Shown: positions 8,761-18,907, numbered from the stretch's first letter. The stretch is DNA of 64,000 nt from Peribacillus asahii (GCF_004006295.1 NZ_CP026095.1:3520001-3584000); one strand, 5' to 3'. A program made the numbers and translations. Notes: a model not told the origin generated them from the letters alone.

Positions 8761-8797
8761 CATACAAAAATCCCACTTACGGTGGGATTTTTGTATG
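8761..8797. terminator. Strong bidirectional terminator
   Basis: A 16-bp perfect stem, CATACAAAAATCCCAC paired with its complement, around a 5-base loop. T-rich arms on both strands serve the converging yqgW and yqgU genes. Confidence 0.92.
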
Positions 8798-8799
8798 TA

Positions 8800-9924
8800 T
8801 TATTGTTTTAGTTTAAACAATGGTTTCACTTTTTTATGCTGTATATCAATGATGTTCTCCAATTGATAACCATATAAACAGAAGTTCCCATCAGGTGAGC
8901 AACTTAATGATTTACTTTTAATATTTTCGAGTATCTTTTCTTTTTTACCTGTCTTCCAATTAAGTGTAATCAAATTAAACACTGCTTCATTTTGATTAGA
9001 ATACGTAGGTTTTGAAGGAATAAAGGTCAAGAAATCTCCTTTTTTCTCATTAAAATCATAGGATGGAATCTTCCAATCCGAATAGCTGTTTACATACGGA
9101 ACGGAAAACGAAGTAACCGGTTTGTTTTGTTCGTCAAAAAATGTATACGTAGCCCGATTTAGATTTTCAGTTTGCCGTTGAATCGTCATCAACGTTTGCT
9201 TCATCTTCTTAAAATGAACAACATCTAACATGATGCTTTCTGATTCTTCACGATCTAACTCTTTTCTAACTAACGGTGCTGTCAACGTTTGTTGATCCTT
9301 TTGCCAATCAAGAAACATCATTCCGTTTTCACTATCCCACTGAGCAAATGGCTGTGACTGGTCTATCATATCGATAGTTTGCTCATTTACATTGACAATA
9401 TAGCTATTATACGACCAGTCTTTTGAAAAATTGGAAAAAAACAAAACGCCATCTTTATATATATTCCACTCATATGTGATTTCATAAGCAGGTAATGCTA
9501 CAGAATATACAAGCTCTCCATTGGCACGTAAAATACTACTTTGTATTTTTTCTTCTAGCGGTGTTGATACAAGAATATACGATTTAGACGGGCTAATCGA
9601 AACCGACGAGATTGGTGCAGATGGCTGATACAAAATGGTATGTTTATTCGACTTCAAATTCCAGGCCATTAACTGAGGCCATTCTTCCATTTCCGCCTTT
9701 TTAGAATATAGAATCGTATTGGAATCAAGCCATCCGTAAACAGCTTCTATGTCATCTGTACCTTGGTCTATTGCAGCCAATTGATTGAAGGAAAAATGCT
9801 CTTGTAGATTAGAATTTTCGTTTTCACGATGATGTAGATTTTTGGCAGGCTCACAAGCCGCTAAAAACAGGAAAGTGGAGATTGACAATAAAACAAAACA
9901 AACACTACATTTCAAATTTATCAT
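8800..9924 (-). CDS. yqgU: YqgU-like lipoprotein
   Basis: 374 aa secreted lipoprotein. The N terminus MINLKCSVCFVLLSISTFLF ends in a lipobox LAAC, so it is anchored outside the membrane. The mature part shows repeated beta-strand segments (for example DDIEAVYGWLDSNTILYSKK, ILVSTPLEE, GNFCLYGYQLE) suggesting a beta-propeller. Synteny with yqgT/yqgX supports YqgU; function unknown. ATG 9924 has AAGGT six bases upstream; the longer frame adds 22 residues that would spoil the signal peptide. Confidence 0.8.
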   Translation of the reverse strand: MINLKCSVCFVLLSISTFLFLAACEPAKNLHHRENENSNLQEHFSFNQLAAIDQGTDDIEAVYGWLDSNTILYSKKAEMEEWPQLMAWNLKSNKHTILYQPSAPISSVSISPSKSYILVSTPLEEKIQSSILRANGELVYSVALPAYEITYEWNIYKDGVLFFSNFSKDWSYNSYIVNVNEQTIDMIDQSQPFAQWDSENGMMFLDWQKDQQTLTAPLVRKELDREESESIMLDVVHFKKMKQTLMTIQRQTENLNRATYTFFDEQNKPVTSFSVPYVNSYSDWKIPSYDFNEKKGDFLTFIPSKPTYSNQNEAVFNLITLNWKTGKKEKILENIKSKSLSCSPDGNFCLYGYQLENIIDIQHKKVKPLFKLKQ

Positions 9925-10076
9925 AATCTTACCTTGAAACTGCTTGCTTAAAGCAGCATAACACGCTTTAATCCTCCACACACCTCCCATTTTTATGAGC
10001 GAGGTAACTAAACCACCTTACGACCTCATTATAAAGCAAAAATAGGAAATATGGGACTCAAACTTTCTTCCTTTTT

Positions 10077-11234
10077 CTATAAAAATAAACCAACCATTAA
10101 AATTTTAACAGCTTCTCGATAAATCGCAGGCATTTGTGAAAGTGGAAGTGGATTAATTCCCTTGCCTAGTTCAACCGTAAAACCTGGTCGTTTAAACTCT
10201 TGAATAAACCAATCTTTATACCCCGCATGACTATCTACATATCGAACCGCTCGATATCCACTCTGTCTTTCCATTTCTTTAGCAATTCGTTCTGATTCCT
10301 CTGGTTCATGTCCCTCATATCCCCAATAAATTTCCTTTCCTTGTGTATGAAGTGCAATGACCTTAGAAAAATTACGTCGTTCCGCTAATTGTTTCATCAC
10401 AATCGCTTCCGGTTCGGATAAAAATATTTCACCTGGAAAATCTCTCGGTGCTTCCACTTTTGGGAGTTTCCGCTCTTTTTCAATCTGCCAATTGGCCGGA
10501 AATTGATTATTTAAGTCTACACCGCGGATATTTGCCTTCCAGCCATAATATTCTGTTTCCCCTTCATTGATATGACGTACATTGAATTTCCCTTCCGCCG
10601 CTCGATCTCCTAATACAACAAGATCAACGCCATCCGGGTTCACCATTGGAACGATGGATATGTTCACACGATGATATAGATGAAGAAAAGCGGAAGATTC
10701 ATTTGTAAAGGACAGCAGCAATTCATTTAACCACTTCATTAATACCGCCGATGTAATCCACTCATTGGCATGAAACGAACCATTATAATGCACAACTGAA
10801 TCTCCACGACCAAATTGAACTTCCACAATATCTTTTCCTAATACACTATGACCAATCGTTTCTACTTTCATAAATGGGTAATACGTACTTAAAAGCTCTA
10901 AATCTCTCTGTAATGATGCCGAACTATACAATTTTTCCGTCTTAATCAGCGGTTTTATTAGGCGAACTGGGATGAGAAATGGAGAGTTCATCGATTGCTG
11001 CACTCCATTCACAAGATACAACGCATCGAGCGGAAGCTGATACACTCGTCCTGCCGTTTCCATCGACATTTCGGTCTCTTTTTGCAACATAAAACCAGGA
11101 ATCTTTACTTTAAATCCGCTTGATAGTTTCTCTTTCTTCATCTGTGGATTCGCATCCTGAATCAATTCTAGTGGAATTTGAAAAAGACGGCTATAATACT
11201 CTAAACTGTCTCCTTCTCTACTGATAATTTTCAT
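10077..11234 (-). CDS. yqgT: YqgT, gamma-D-glutamyl-diaminopimelate endopeptidase I (M14 carboxypeptidase)
   Basis: 385 aa. Two LysM-like peptidoglycan-binding repeats come first (about residues 3-45 and 50-95; REGDSLEYYSRLF, ETEMSMETAGRVYQLP). An M14 zinc peptidase domain follows: HANE (zinc ligands H and E), VNPDGVDL, ALHTQG (third ligand) and GFTVELGKG with the catalytic Glu. The family cleaves the gamma-D-Glu-meso-DAP bond in muropeptides. GGAGG six bases before ATG 11234 sets the start. No secretion signal is seen, so it probably acts on recycled peptides in the cytoplasm or during sporulation. Confidence 0.88.
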   Translation of the reverse strand: MKIISREGDSLEYYSRLFQIPLELIQDANPQMKKEKLSSGFKVKIPGFMLQKETEMSMETAGRVYQLPLDALYLVNGVQQSMNSPFLIPVRLIKPLIKTEKLYSSASLQRDLELLSTYYPFMKVETIGHSVLGKDIVEVQFGRGDSVVHYNGSFHANEWITSAVLMKWLNELLLSFTNESSAFLHLYHRVNISIVPMVNPDGVDLVVLGDRAAEGKFNVRHINEGETEYYGWKANIRGVDLNNQFPANWQIEKERKLPKVEAPRDFPGEIFLSEPEAIVMKQLAERRNFSKVIALHTQGKEIYWGYEGHEPEESERIAKEMERQSGYRAVRYVDSHAGYKDWFIQEFKRPGFTVELGKGINPLPLSQMPAIYREAVKILMVGLFL

Positions 11235-11312
11235 ATCATCCCTCCATCCTTGCTTCACTCTATGAGTGAAACTAACCAAAAATGTAAAAGAAATCTGAAT
11301 TTCACCATAAAA

Positions 11313-11332
11313 AACCTGGCCTCAGCCAGGTT
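11313..11332 (-). terminator. Terminator after the LTA synthase-like gene
   Basis: AACCTGGC / GCCAGGTT stem with a 4-base loop, followed on the minus strand by TTTTTTATGG. It touches the yqgS stop codon. Confidence 0.88.
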
Positions 11333-13179
11333 CATTTCTTTTCATAAAAACGAAGAAGATCTCCATAAATCAGTTTATCCGAATAATTAAGCTCCTGCTT
11401 TGCGATATCGACATAAGGCTGACAGGCTTGTAAATCAGTAACTTCTCCTGTTTTCTTGTCATAGCATGTATCCATCGTATAGACATAATTATCGGTAATA
11501 AAACTACTATCCCGAAGCACAGTAAAGTCCACATAATCGTTAGCGAATAAATCATTCCCCAGCTCCATATAATTGTCCGTTTGAATCCCTAATAGATGCA
11601 GCAATGTTGGTCTTACATCAATTTGTCCGGCCACATGTGAAATGGTTTGCCCTTCTTGACCAGGAATATGAATAATCAGCGGGACACGTTGAAGTTGCAC
11701 CGTTTCAAATGGCGTGATATCTTTTCCAAGAAATTGACTCATAGCATCATTATGATTTTTTGAAATGCCATAATGATCACCATACAAAACAATAATCGAA
11801 TTATCGTATAAACCTTCCCGCTTTAAATCATGAATAAACTGCTCGACCGCCTCATCCATATACCGAACGGTTGGAAAATAGCGATTTAACGTATTAGAAC
11901 TTGAATCATACGGATCAATTGTCCGGTCTTCCTCATTTAAGGTAAATGGGAAATGATTAGTAAGCGTAATAAACTTCGCATAATAAGGCTCTTGCATCTC
12001 TTTTAAATGATTAATCGACTGTGAGAAAAACTCCTTATCCTTCAAGCCCCAGTTTACAGAATTCTCCTCTGTAGTCTTATAAGCATCACTATCATAAAAA
12101 TGCTGATAGCCTAGAGCATCATACATGATATCCCGATTCCAAAAACTACGATGATTTGCATGAAGAGATGCAGTAAAATAGCCATGTTCCGTTAAAATTT
12201 CTGGCATTGCTTTATATTCATTTTGTGCATTTGTAAAAAACACAGCGCCCCGACCAAGCGGATACAAAGAATTTTCAATAATAAACTCTGAATCAGAAGT
12301 TTTTCCCTGCCCTGTTTGATGATAAAAATTATCAAAATAATAGCTTTCTTTAATAAATTCATTTAAAAAAGGCGTAATTTCCTTCCCGTTCACCTTTTCA
12401 TTGATAACGAAGCTTTGCAACGATTCCAATGAAATCATAATCACATTTTTCCCTTTAGCAATGCCAAACAAATCGGCAGCTGGTTCTCTTTGATTGGCTC
12501 GAACATAGTTTTCAATTTCAGTTAATTCACTGCCATCAGCTAAAGCACGTTGTGTAGAAGACTTCGTTTGCAAAAATAAATCATACAAATGATATTGATA
12601 CGCCCCCATATTTTTCACAAGTATTTCACGATCGAACGTTCTTGTTAATAGTTCTGGACGTTCCGCTTCCGCTAATGCTAAATGAAAAAATGTCACGCCT
12701 AACGCAAAAAACACCCAAGCTTTTCGACTTTTCTGATTCCATGTTCGCTGAACAAATGCAATCGGTCTATACTTCACTAACAAAATAAGTATGAACAAAT
12801 CAACGAAGTAGAACAAATCCGTCACATTCATTAATTCATGCACACTGCTGCCTAAATCACTCATGTTACTCGTTTGAAAAAGAACAGGAATCGTTAAAAA
12901 ATCATTAAAAAAGCGGAAAAACATTAAATTAGCAAATAAAACAAATGTTATGAGTGTACTCATCACTAATATATACGGCGTTCGCTTGCTTTCTTTTAAA
13001 AAGATTGAAACACCTAAAACAAGCAACAAAAAGCTAATTGGATTCAAAAATAAAATAAGTTCTTCAAATAAGTTATCCGTGTTAATGTTAAAGCTTACTT
13101 TATAGGCAATATACGTTTTTAACCAAAGAAATATAAACGCCAGCCAAAACAAAGAATAATTCCTATTTTTCTTATGCAA
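11332..13179 (-). CDS. yqgS: YqgS, LTA synthase family protein (polyglycerolphosphate transferase)
   Basis: 615 aa. Five transmembrane helices occupy about residues 8-185, followed by an extracellular sulfatase-fold domain. Active-site elements match LtaS: ISLESLQS (metal-binding Glu), GQGKTSDSE with the nucleophilic Thr, [19 protein letters not shown] and LYGDHYG. LtaS enzymes polymerise lipoteichoic acid from phosphatidylglycerol; YqgS is one of several paralogs in B. subtilis. TTG 13179 has AAGGGGGTG five bases upstream and is preferred to a TTG six codons earlier. It ends an operon after yqgQ and glcK. Confidence 0.92.
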   Translation of the reverse strand: MHKKNRNYSLFWLAFIFLWLKTYIAYKVSFNINTDNLFEELILFLNPISFLLLVLGVSIFLKESKRTPYILVMSTLITFVLFANLMFFRFFNDFLTIPVLFQTSNMSDLGSSVHELMNVTDLFYFVDLFILILLVKYRPIAFVQRTWNQKSRKAWVFFALGVTFFHLALAEAERPELLTRTFDREILVKNMGAYQYHLYDLFLQTKSSTQRALADGSELTEIENYVRANQREPAADLFGIAKGKNVIMISLESLQSFVINEKVNGKEITPFLNEFIKESYYFDNFYHQTGQGKTSDSEFIIENSLYPLGRGAVFFTNAQNEYKAMPEILTEHGYFTASLHANHRSFWNRDIMYDALGYQHFYDSDAYKTTEENSVNWGLKDKEFFSQSINHLKEMQEPYYAKFITLTNHFPFTLNEEDRTIDPYDSSSNTLNRYFPTVRYMDEAVEQFIHDLKREGLYDNSIIVLYGDHYGISKNHNDAMSQFLGKDITPFETVQLQRVPLIIHIPGQEGQTISHVAGQIDVRPTLLHLLGIQTDNYMELGNDLFANDYVDFTVLRDSSFITDNYVYTMDTCYDKKTGEVTDLQACQPYVDIAKQELNYSDKLIYGDLLRFYEKK

Positions 13180-13207
13180 ATATACACCCCCTTGCAAACC
13201 ATTCCAA

Positions 13208-14176
13208 TCATTTATCTAATTGATTTTTTATCAACCAAGCTGCACCAATGACGCCTGCGTTATTGCCTAATGTAGCCTGTAAAATTTCCGTCGACTTCGA
13301 AACACGTTTAAAAGCGTGCTTTTGAAAAACGGTACGAACAGAATTAATTAACAAATCACCAGCTTTAGAAACCCCTCCACCAATAACGATTTTCTCTGGA
13401 TTAAGAAGGTTACCGATATGAGCTAGAGCCATCCCTAAATAATGACTTGTTTGTTCAATAATCTCTAACGAAAGCTTATCTCCTTCTGCCGCACATTCAA
13501 ACACTAGTTTAGCAGAGAGCAAGTTTCCCTCATTCACTTTCTCTTGTAGGAGAGAAATCTTTTTCTTCGTTAACGCTTCTTTAGCCAGACGGACAATTCC
13601 TGTCGCTGAAGCCACAGTTTCTAAGCAGCCTGTATGCCCGCAATTACAAGGTGCGCCATTCTCGTCGGTAACAACCGTAATATGACCAACCTCACCAGCA
13701 GCACCGCTCGCTCCGTGAACGACTTGCCCATTCGCAATGACACCGCCACCAACACCTGTGCCAAGCGTAATACAAACGAGATCTTTTGCTCCTTGACCAG
13801 CCCCTTTCCACATTTCTCCTAAGGCGGCCATATTCGCATCATTGTCAATGACAACAGGCAGCAATGTCTTCTTTTCTAATACATCCTTTAGCGGGTAATT
13901 TCGCCAGCCTAAATTGATTGCTTCATAAACGGAGCCGCTTTCAGACCGTACTGGCCCCGGGGCTCCCATCCCAATACCTAGAAGCTCACTTCTCTTTTTC
14001 TTCAATTCTGCTAGCTTAGCGTCTATTTCCTTGACGATATTCGGAATAATATGTACACCATTTTCTGAAATATCGGTGACAACTTGCCATTTATATATAA
14101 TCTCTCCCGATGTATTAATAAAGGCAAGCTTCGTTGATGTACCGCCTAAGTCAACACCTACCAGCCATTTCCCCAT
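13208..14176 (-). CDS. glcK: Glucokinase (ROK family)
   Basis: 322 aa cytoplasmic ROK kinase phosphorylating glucose with ATP. It shows the phosphate loop [10 protein letters not shown] at the N terminus, the catalytic Asp in [22 protein letters not shown], and the ROK zinc motif [13 protein letters not shown] 14176 is chosen because AAAGGTGG lies just upstream and the product then begins [12 protein letters not shown]; the open frame extends 16 codons further. It sits 16 bp after yqgQ, the usual arrangement. Confidence 0.94.
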   Translation of the reverse strand: MGKWLVGVDLGGTSTKLAFINTSGEIIYKWQVVTDISENGVHIIPNIVKEIDAKLAELKKKRSELLGIGMGAPGPVRSESGSVYEAINLGWRNYPLKDVLEKKTLLPVVIDNDANMAALGEMWKGAGQGAKDLVCITLGTGVGGGVIANGQVVHGASGAAGEVGHITVVTDENGAPCNCGHTGCLETVASATGIVRLAKEALTKKKISLLQEKVNEGNLLSAKLVFECAAEGDKLSLEIIEQTSHYLGMALAHIGNLLNPEKIVIGGGVSKAGDLLINSVRTVFQKHAFKRVSKSTEILQATLGNNAGVIGAAWLIKNQLDK

Positions 14177-14192
14177 AGCCACCCACCTTTTA

Positions 14193-14399
14193 TCAAGAAT
14201 TTTTCCGTTTCTTCTCACGTTCAATTTCTTGTCGTAGTAATAAAATGGCCATTTGATAATCTTTTGTATCCATCATTTGTGAACGATATATTTCACGAAC
14301 TTCTGCTTCCATAAGCTCTAAATCAGCTACACGATCTCCAATATAAATAAATGTTCCAAATTTTTTTAAAAACTGTTGAATATCATAGATTGTTTTCAT
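14193..14399 (-). CDS. yqgQ: DUF910 family protein YqgQ
   Basis: 68 aa helical protein (MKTIYDIQQFLKKFGTFIYIG) of the YqgQ/DUF910 family, whose known structures are small three-helix bundles. Function unknown; it is regularly found directly upstream of glcK. The ribosome site AAAGAGG precedes ATG 14399, and it is the first gene of the yqgQ-glcK-yqgS operon. Confidence 0.9.
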   Translation of the reverse strand: MKTIYDIQQFLKKFGTFIYIGDRVADLELMEAEVREIYRSQMMDTKDYQMAILLLRQEIEREKKRKNS

Positions 14400-14570
14400 C
14401 TCATACCTCTTTACTATTTTCTACTTGAAAGTATATCGAATTAACTACTAGGTAACAAGCCTTCTACCTATATAAGCTTCACTCAACATCTCGCCTATAC
14501 TTAAACCCTTTCATACATGTCCCTCTCCCTTCATATACTGAAATCAGCGCATAAGTCGGGGGAGGAAACT

Positions 14571-15428
14571 ATGAAAGGACAATATATATATAATTTTATT
14601 CTATTGCTCGTTACCGTGATTATTATGATTTATTTTTCAACGACGCGGCAAGCTGAAGAAACCATCATTTTTTTCCCAATTGATCCCACACTTCATTTTG
14701 AAGACGCGGCCACTCATATAACGGCCAAACCAATTAATAACAAAACCTATCAGGTCCACTGGCAAACTCGTTCCACACTAACTGAACCTGCTTATTTACG
14801 CCAAGATGTCTCCCTTTTGTATAAAAACGGCGACTTAATCGGAATCTTAAATAAATGGAAGCAGCATGAACGAACTATTATACAAAAAGACAAACAGAAA
14901 GAACGAGACAGCGCTCGTTATGATGCCGTCACGTTCCATTATGCAGAAGTTCATCCTAATAAAGATGTGTTCACAAGTGTTCAACAAATGAGCCAAGCAA
15001 AGCTCTATGCGATTACAACGCCTTCTTTTGAAACATTCCAGAGGCCAGTATCTGCTGAGCAGCAGCAATGGCAAAGTGTTCTAGATAATAACCTAAATGC
15101 CAGACTAGCTTCACGTTTGAATAAATCATTAACTTACTTTCACATTGATAAAAGCCAGTACGAAACAATTTCCTTAATTGAATTACCAACGAAGGCTAAT
15201 CATATCTTTCGCACCTTTCCAAGCGCAAAGCGAGAAGAAATCATCGGCAAACTTTGGGAAGGCATTTATAAACATTATATTTTAGGAATTAAAACGGAAG
15301 ACGGTACAGTCCTTCCAGTTGAAGGCAGCTCCATTCCACAAATTTTAGTTGCCAAGGACCAGAGCGAGCTGCTCGTTTTATTCACGCTTCAAGATGGAAC
15401 ACCGTTCATGCTTCGTCAACAGATTTAG
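14571..15428 (+). CDS. Hypothetical membrane-anchored extracellular protein
   Basis: 285 aa, not recognised. It has one N-terminal hydrophobic helix (YNFILLLVTVIIMIYF, residues 7-22) without a lipobox or clear cleavage site, then a soluble, presumably extracellular domain. The domain contains WKQHERTIIQKDKQKERDSARYD, a basic helical stretch, and a mixed alpha/beta remainder. ATG 14571 has GGAGGAA six bases upstream. It is alone on the plus strand, tail to tail with gluP (only 4 bp apart), between genes that are usually adjacent. Confidence 0.75.
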   Translation: MKGQYIYNFILLLVTVIIMIYFSTTRQAEETIIFFPIDPTLHFEDAATHITAKPINNKTYQVHWQTRSTLTEPAYLRQDVSLLYKNGDLIGILNKWKQHERTIIQKDKQKERDSARYDAVTFHYAEVHPNKDVFTSVQQMSQAKLYAITTPSFETFQRPVSAEQQQWQSVLDNNLNARLASRLNKSLTYFHIDKSQYETISLIELPTKANHIFRTFPSAKREEIIGKLWEGIYKHYILGIKTEDGTVLPVEGSSIPQILVAKDQSELLVLFTLQDGTPFMLRQQI

Positions 15429-15432
15429 CTAA

Positions 15433-16995
15433 CTAGTCAGCTAATTGCTCCGCTAATTTTTGATACGACTTCTTGGAAGGATCGAGCTCAATTGCTTTTT
15501 GAACAAGCTTTTTAGCCTGTTCCATTTCTTGTTCACGCGTATGCATTAAAGCTAAATTATAATAAGCTTCATGAAATCTTGGATTTTGTTCAATCGCTTT
15601 TTCATAAGAAGCCTTTGCTTCTGCTGTGTCGCCTTTTTCTGCATAAATATTTCCAAGTACAAAATAAGAAATTGGCGTACTAGCATGACGTTCTGTGTAA
15701 TCGAGTAATAGCTCACTAGCTTTTGTTGTTTCTCCTTCCTTCACATAATTTTGAGCTACTAGCGCCATCGTTTCATCATTGAGTGCTGCGCTATTCGGAT
15801 GATTATATCCATATTGAAGAAGGAAATATATCAAACCTGCTGTCCCTGCTAAGAAGATAAGTTGTCGCCATGTTTTTCTTTTCGGTAACGATACAATGCC
15901 AGCAGCTAAGAAACCACCAATCAAACCACCAATATGTCCTGCATTATCAATACCAGAAACAGAGAAGCCATAGGCTAGATTAATCATAATTAACACAATA
16001 ACAGCTGAACCCATTGTCCGGAAAAACAACTTTGGATACACGGTCCCAAAATACAATAAAGCGCCAAAGCAACCAAAAATCGCACCACTTGCTCCTGCTG
16101 CTAAATTGGGGGTTGTCACAAAGCTAGCTAATGTACCTGTAAAACCTGCCAATAAATAAATGAACAAAAACCTGGTGTTTCCATAAATTCTTTCTACTTC
16201 TGACCCAATTAAATAAAGAGAAACTGTATTCATCAATAAATGAATAAAACCAATATGAATAACAATTGGAGTAAAGAAGCGCCACCATTCCCCTTGCAAC
16301 ATATAAGGGGAATATTTCGCTCCAAATTCAATTAAAGTCGCTGAATTTTTACTACCTCCGCTTATTTCCATAAGCAAGAAGACAGCCACTTGAATCGCTA
16401 TAAATATATACGTGAAAAAAGGTTTACCAGAAACAAATACTTGCTGTTCTTTCTTTACTTTTTTTACCGATTCAGCTAATGTTTTCTCCTTTAAATACCG
16501 AACTTGTTCTTCTTCTTCTTGCAGTTGAATCGAAAATTCCATTCGCAATTTCTTTTCAAGGAGTTGTAACGCTTCTGGAAAGTTCTCACTATCCAAAACA
16601 AAGGATTGCAGCTTTGTTTTTTGATAATGAAAAGACTGCGTGGCAAAACTATAGTCATCTACCGGAGTAAATTTTGTCACATAAATATTGAATACATTTA
16701 ATGGCTTCCTATACAGTTTTTTTCGAATTTGTTCTCCATTTTGAATCGTTCGTTCAATATCCCGTTTTAACCAGTTCGCCCAATCTAAGTCATAACGCAA
16801 GAGACGAATCACTGGAAACTCTCTATTTCTTACATTTTCCAACCAAATTTCCTGTTGGTTTTCCGTTGCTGTAATTAATTGATAATCATACTTAGATGTT
16901 AGCTGCCAAATAACTGACCAATATAAATAATCCTCTTTGAATCCCAAAACCTTCCCCACTTTCTTCACAAACTCCGTTGCTGCCCCTTCTTTCAT
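15433..16995 (-). CDS. gluP: GluP (YqgP), rhomboid intramembrane serine protease with TPR domain
   Basis: 520 aa. The cytoplasmic N-terminal domain (about 1-180) precedes a rhomboid core with seven membrane helices (about 185-375). The catalytic Ser is in GASGAIFG and the catalytic His in NAGHIGGLIGG. The C terminus carries tetratricopeptide repeats (ISYFVLGNIYAEKGD, HEAYYNLALMHTREQ). In B. subtilis YqgP cleaves the magnesium transporter MgtE together with FtsH. The start is uncertain: ATG 16995 has only a weak ribosome site, and homologs often start some 20 residues later. Confidence 0.92.
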   Translation of the reverse strand: MKEGAATEFVKKVGKVLGFKEDYLYWSVIWQLTSKYDYQLITATENQQEIWLENVRNREFPVIRLLRYDLDWANWLKRDIERTIQNGEQIRKKLYRKPLNVFNIYVTKFTPVDDYSFATQSFHYQKTKLQSFVLDSENFPEALQLLEKKLRMEFSIQLQEEEEQVRYLKEKTLAESVKKVKKEQQVFVSGKPFFTYIFIAIQVAVFLLMEISGGSKNSATLIEFGAKYSPYMLQGEWWRFFTPIVIHIGFIHLLMNTVSLYLIGSEVERIYGNTRFLFIYLLAGFTGTLASFVTTPNLAAGASGAIFGCFGALLYFGTVYPKLFFRTMGSAVIVLIMINLAYGFSVSGIDNAGHIGGLIGGFLAAGIVSLPKRKTWRQLIFLAGTAGLIYFLLQYGYNHPNSAALNDETMALVAQNYVKEGETTKASELLLDYTERHASTPISYFVLGNIYAEKGDTAEAKASYEKAIEQNPRFHEAYYNLALMHTREQEMEQAKKLVQKAIELDPSKKSYQKLAEQLAD

Positions 16996-17037
16996 CTTAT
17001 TTAACTATAGACGATTCGTTTACAAATGTAAAAAAAG

Positions 17038-17061
17038 AAAGGAGCCTGCCCCGGCTCCCTT
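17038..17061 (-). terminator. Terminator after the small membrane gene
   Basis: Stem AAaGGAGCC / GGCTCCcTT around TGCCCC, followed on the minus strand by TTTCTTTTTTTACA. Confidence 0.85.
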
Positions 17062-17063
17062 CT

Positions 17064-17249
17064 TTAACCTCGACCTAATACACTTTGCATCATTCGATCT
17101 CGAACAACTGGTAAATCTAAAGAGCGTGTAACAAGAAATCTTCGAAGCGCTCCACTAGACAAAGCGACATTTAATAACCGATAACGATTTTGATACCCAA
17201 CATAAACGACAGCACCGATTGCAAATATTTGAAGCACCATTTTCCACAT
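17064..17249 (-). CDS. Small hypothetical membrane protein (YqgO-like position)
   Basis: 61 aa. An N-terminal hydrophobic helix (MWKMVLQIFAIGAVVYVGYQ) is followed by a basic tail rich in Arg and Leu. A good ribosome site (GGAGG, about eight bases before ATG 17249) and a terminator right after the stop argue that it is real. It sits between yqgN and gluP, where B. subtilis has the small gene yqgO; I could not confirm homology. Function unknown. Confidence 0.7.
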   Translation of the reverse strand: MWKMVLQIFAIGAVVYVGYQNRYRLLNVALSSGALRRFLVTRSLDLPVVRDRMMQSVLGRG

Positions 17250-17313
17250 AATTATCCCTCCTACAATTAGTTTGGTACAGGCGAAGATTTTTATGAAGGC
17301 AATATGTAGAAAT

Positions 17314-17886
17314 TTACGGGGTAGACGTTCGAAATACTGTGTTTGTTGTCACAACTTGATGAACAGGCAAATCATGTGCCTCAATCGGCAAACTTTCGAC
17401 TAATTGACATTCATAAGCAAGTGCAAGAGTCGTTCCTTTAAAAGAAACAAGGAATCGATCGTAATAGCCGCCGCCAAACCCTAAACGATATCCTTCTTTT
17501 GTAAAGGCTAATCCAGGTACAATTAATACATCTATTTCTTCTGAATCAACGCACACTGTTTCAGCAATAGGCTCTAGTAAATTAGAATACACCGATTCTA
17601 ACTGTTGAAATGAGGTAATCTCTTTGAATTCCATCACTTTCGTTTGCGGATAACATTTCGGTACAGCTACTTTCTTCCCTTCACTCCATGCTTGCTCAAT
17701 AATAGAGGCCGTTGGCACTTCCGGAGGAACAGCAATCGTTATTCCGATCACTTTCGCCTTTTTCCATTCTTCAAGGTGAAATAATTGCTCAGTGATTTGA
17801 TTCGTATACTTTATACGCTGTTCTTCTGAAAGCCTTTCAAGCGTAGCTTTCATATCATTCCTAATCTTTCGTTTCATTTCCTTCAC
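17314..17886 (-). CDS. yqgN: 5-formyltetrahydrofolate cyclo-ligase (MTHFS)
   Basis: 190 aa cytoplasmic enzyme converting 5-formyl-THF to 5,10-methenyl-THF with ATP. The family signature is complete: basic N-terminal ATP site (MKRKIRNDMKA), VPPEVPTASI, and the C-terminal PGLAFTKEGYRLGFGGGYYDRFL motif. GTG 17886 is favoured because AAGGAG lies eight bases upstream; ATG 17877 is the alternative. It follows rpmG on the same strand after a terminator. Confidence 0.92.
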   Translation of the reverse strand: MKEMKRKIRNDMKATLERLSEEQRIKYTNQITEQLFHLEEWKKAKVIGITIAVPPEVPTASIIEQAWSEGKKVAVPKCYPQTKVMEFKEITSFQQLESVYSNLLEPIAETVCVDSEEIDVLIVPGLAFTKEGYRLGFGGGYYDRFLVSFKGTTLALAYECQLVESLPIEAHDLPVHQVVTTNTVFRTSTP

Positions 17887-17975
17887 GTTCCTCACTCCTT
17901 TTTATAATGTATTTTAGTTGTTCATTATATCGCCTTAACTACATACAGCTGAGCAAAAAATTTGCATAAAAAAAA

Positions 17976-17995
17976 CAACAGGAAAACTCCTGTTG
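17976..17995 (-). terminator. Terminator of rpmG
   Basis: CAACAGGA / TCCTGTTG stem with an AAAC loop, then a run of eight T on the minus strand. Confidence 0.92.
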
Positions 17996-17996
17996 C

Positions 17997-18146
17997 TTAC
18001 TTTGTTTCGCGGTGAAGCGTGCTGCGTTTTTCTCTTGAGCAGTATTTTTTAAGCTCTAAACGATCTGGATTATTACGTTTATTTTTTTTAGAAATATAGT
18101 TACGATCTCCACATTCAGTGCAAGCTAATGTAATATTTACGCGCAT
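17997..18146 (-). CDS. rpmG: Ribosomal protein L33 (RpmGA type)
   Basis: 49 aa protein starting [19 protein letters not shown] and ending STLHRETK, an unmistakable bL33 of the 50S subunit. The first CxxC (residues 9-12) is intact; the second zinc half-site keeps only one Cys (KKYCSREKR), as in many L33 proteins that do not hold zinc tightly. Too short to be caught by a 60-codon cutoff. Own terminator; likely single-gene transcript upstream of yqgN. Confidence 0.95.
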   Translation of the reverse strand: MRVNITLACTECGDRNYISKKNKRNNPDRLELKKYCSREKRSTLHRETK

Positions 18147-18249
18147 GTGTATTTCCCTCCAAACATATTAACATTTTGTACATAGGACTCATCTATAATA
18201 GCATTATTCTGGTTGAAATGCTAGTCTGTTTTTCGGGAAATCATATGTT

Positions 18250-18855
18250 TCAGAATTCTTTTTGAACTGCTTGAAACAATTCGCGGTTAAGAAATTGAGC
18301 TTCTTCCTTTGTATCAGCATGAATGGCCCAAGCAACCACTTCTACGCATTCTAACGGTAAGATTTCTGATTCGAGAGTAAAAATACTGGTTACTTGACCT
18401 TTTGCGAGCGGTGAATAGAATAATAGACCTTCTCTTAAAGATTTGAAGCAACCATTTTCATAGAGTCCGCCTTTACCTTGGATGCAGTACTGTGCAATTC
18501 CTTTGCCTTTCATCACGCCTCCTAGCAACGCAACAGAATTTGGTGCAACATGCGTAATTGCTTGCTCATGAGGACTATAAAAAGCGACGGCCTGACGTTC
18601 GAAAGCGTTTTCATACTGAAAGAATACTTTAGGAGATTTCACCTCTAAAGTCGTATTTTTAATGGTGAACTTGGAATACATAATTTTCTGTTTTGTAAAG
18701 GATTGTAGAAGTGTACGAATTCCTCCTTCAGGATGGCTCATCATATCTTCCTCTGAATACCAATCAAAGCTTTCATCCATCCATAACCCTGCTTTCAATG
18801 TCTTACGAGGTAATTCCCGGCTATCATGCTCAATGTACGCTGACAGTGCATTCAC
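18250..18855 (-). CDS. Hypothetical protein
   Basis: 201 aa soluble protein, not recognised. There is no signal peptide or membrane helix. The N terminus (NALSAYIEHDSRELPRKTLKAG) is charged; the middle and C-terminal parts look beta-rich and carry isolated Cys residues (QYCIQGKGG, YENGCFKS, LECVEV). GTG 18855 has an AAAGGGATG ribosome site. It lies upstream of rpmG, beside a 0.5-kb gap containing hairpin repeats. In B. subtilis this position holds yqgM/yqgL, but I see no clear match. Confidence 0.65.
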   Translation of the reverse strand: MNALSAYIEHDSRELPRKTLKAGLWMDESFDWYSEEDMMSHPEGGIRTLLQSFTKQKIMYSKFTIKNTTLEVKSPKVFFQYENAFERQAVAFYSPHEQAITHVAPNSVALLGGVMKGKGIAQYCIQGKGGLYENGCFKSLREGLLFYSPLAKGQVTSIFTLESEILPLECVEVVAWAIHADTKEEAQFLNRELFQAVQKEF

Positions 18856-18907
18856 GTGATCATCCCTTTCTTAAAATTGAGTTTATAACATGTTAGTGAA
18901 ACATTAT

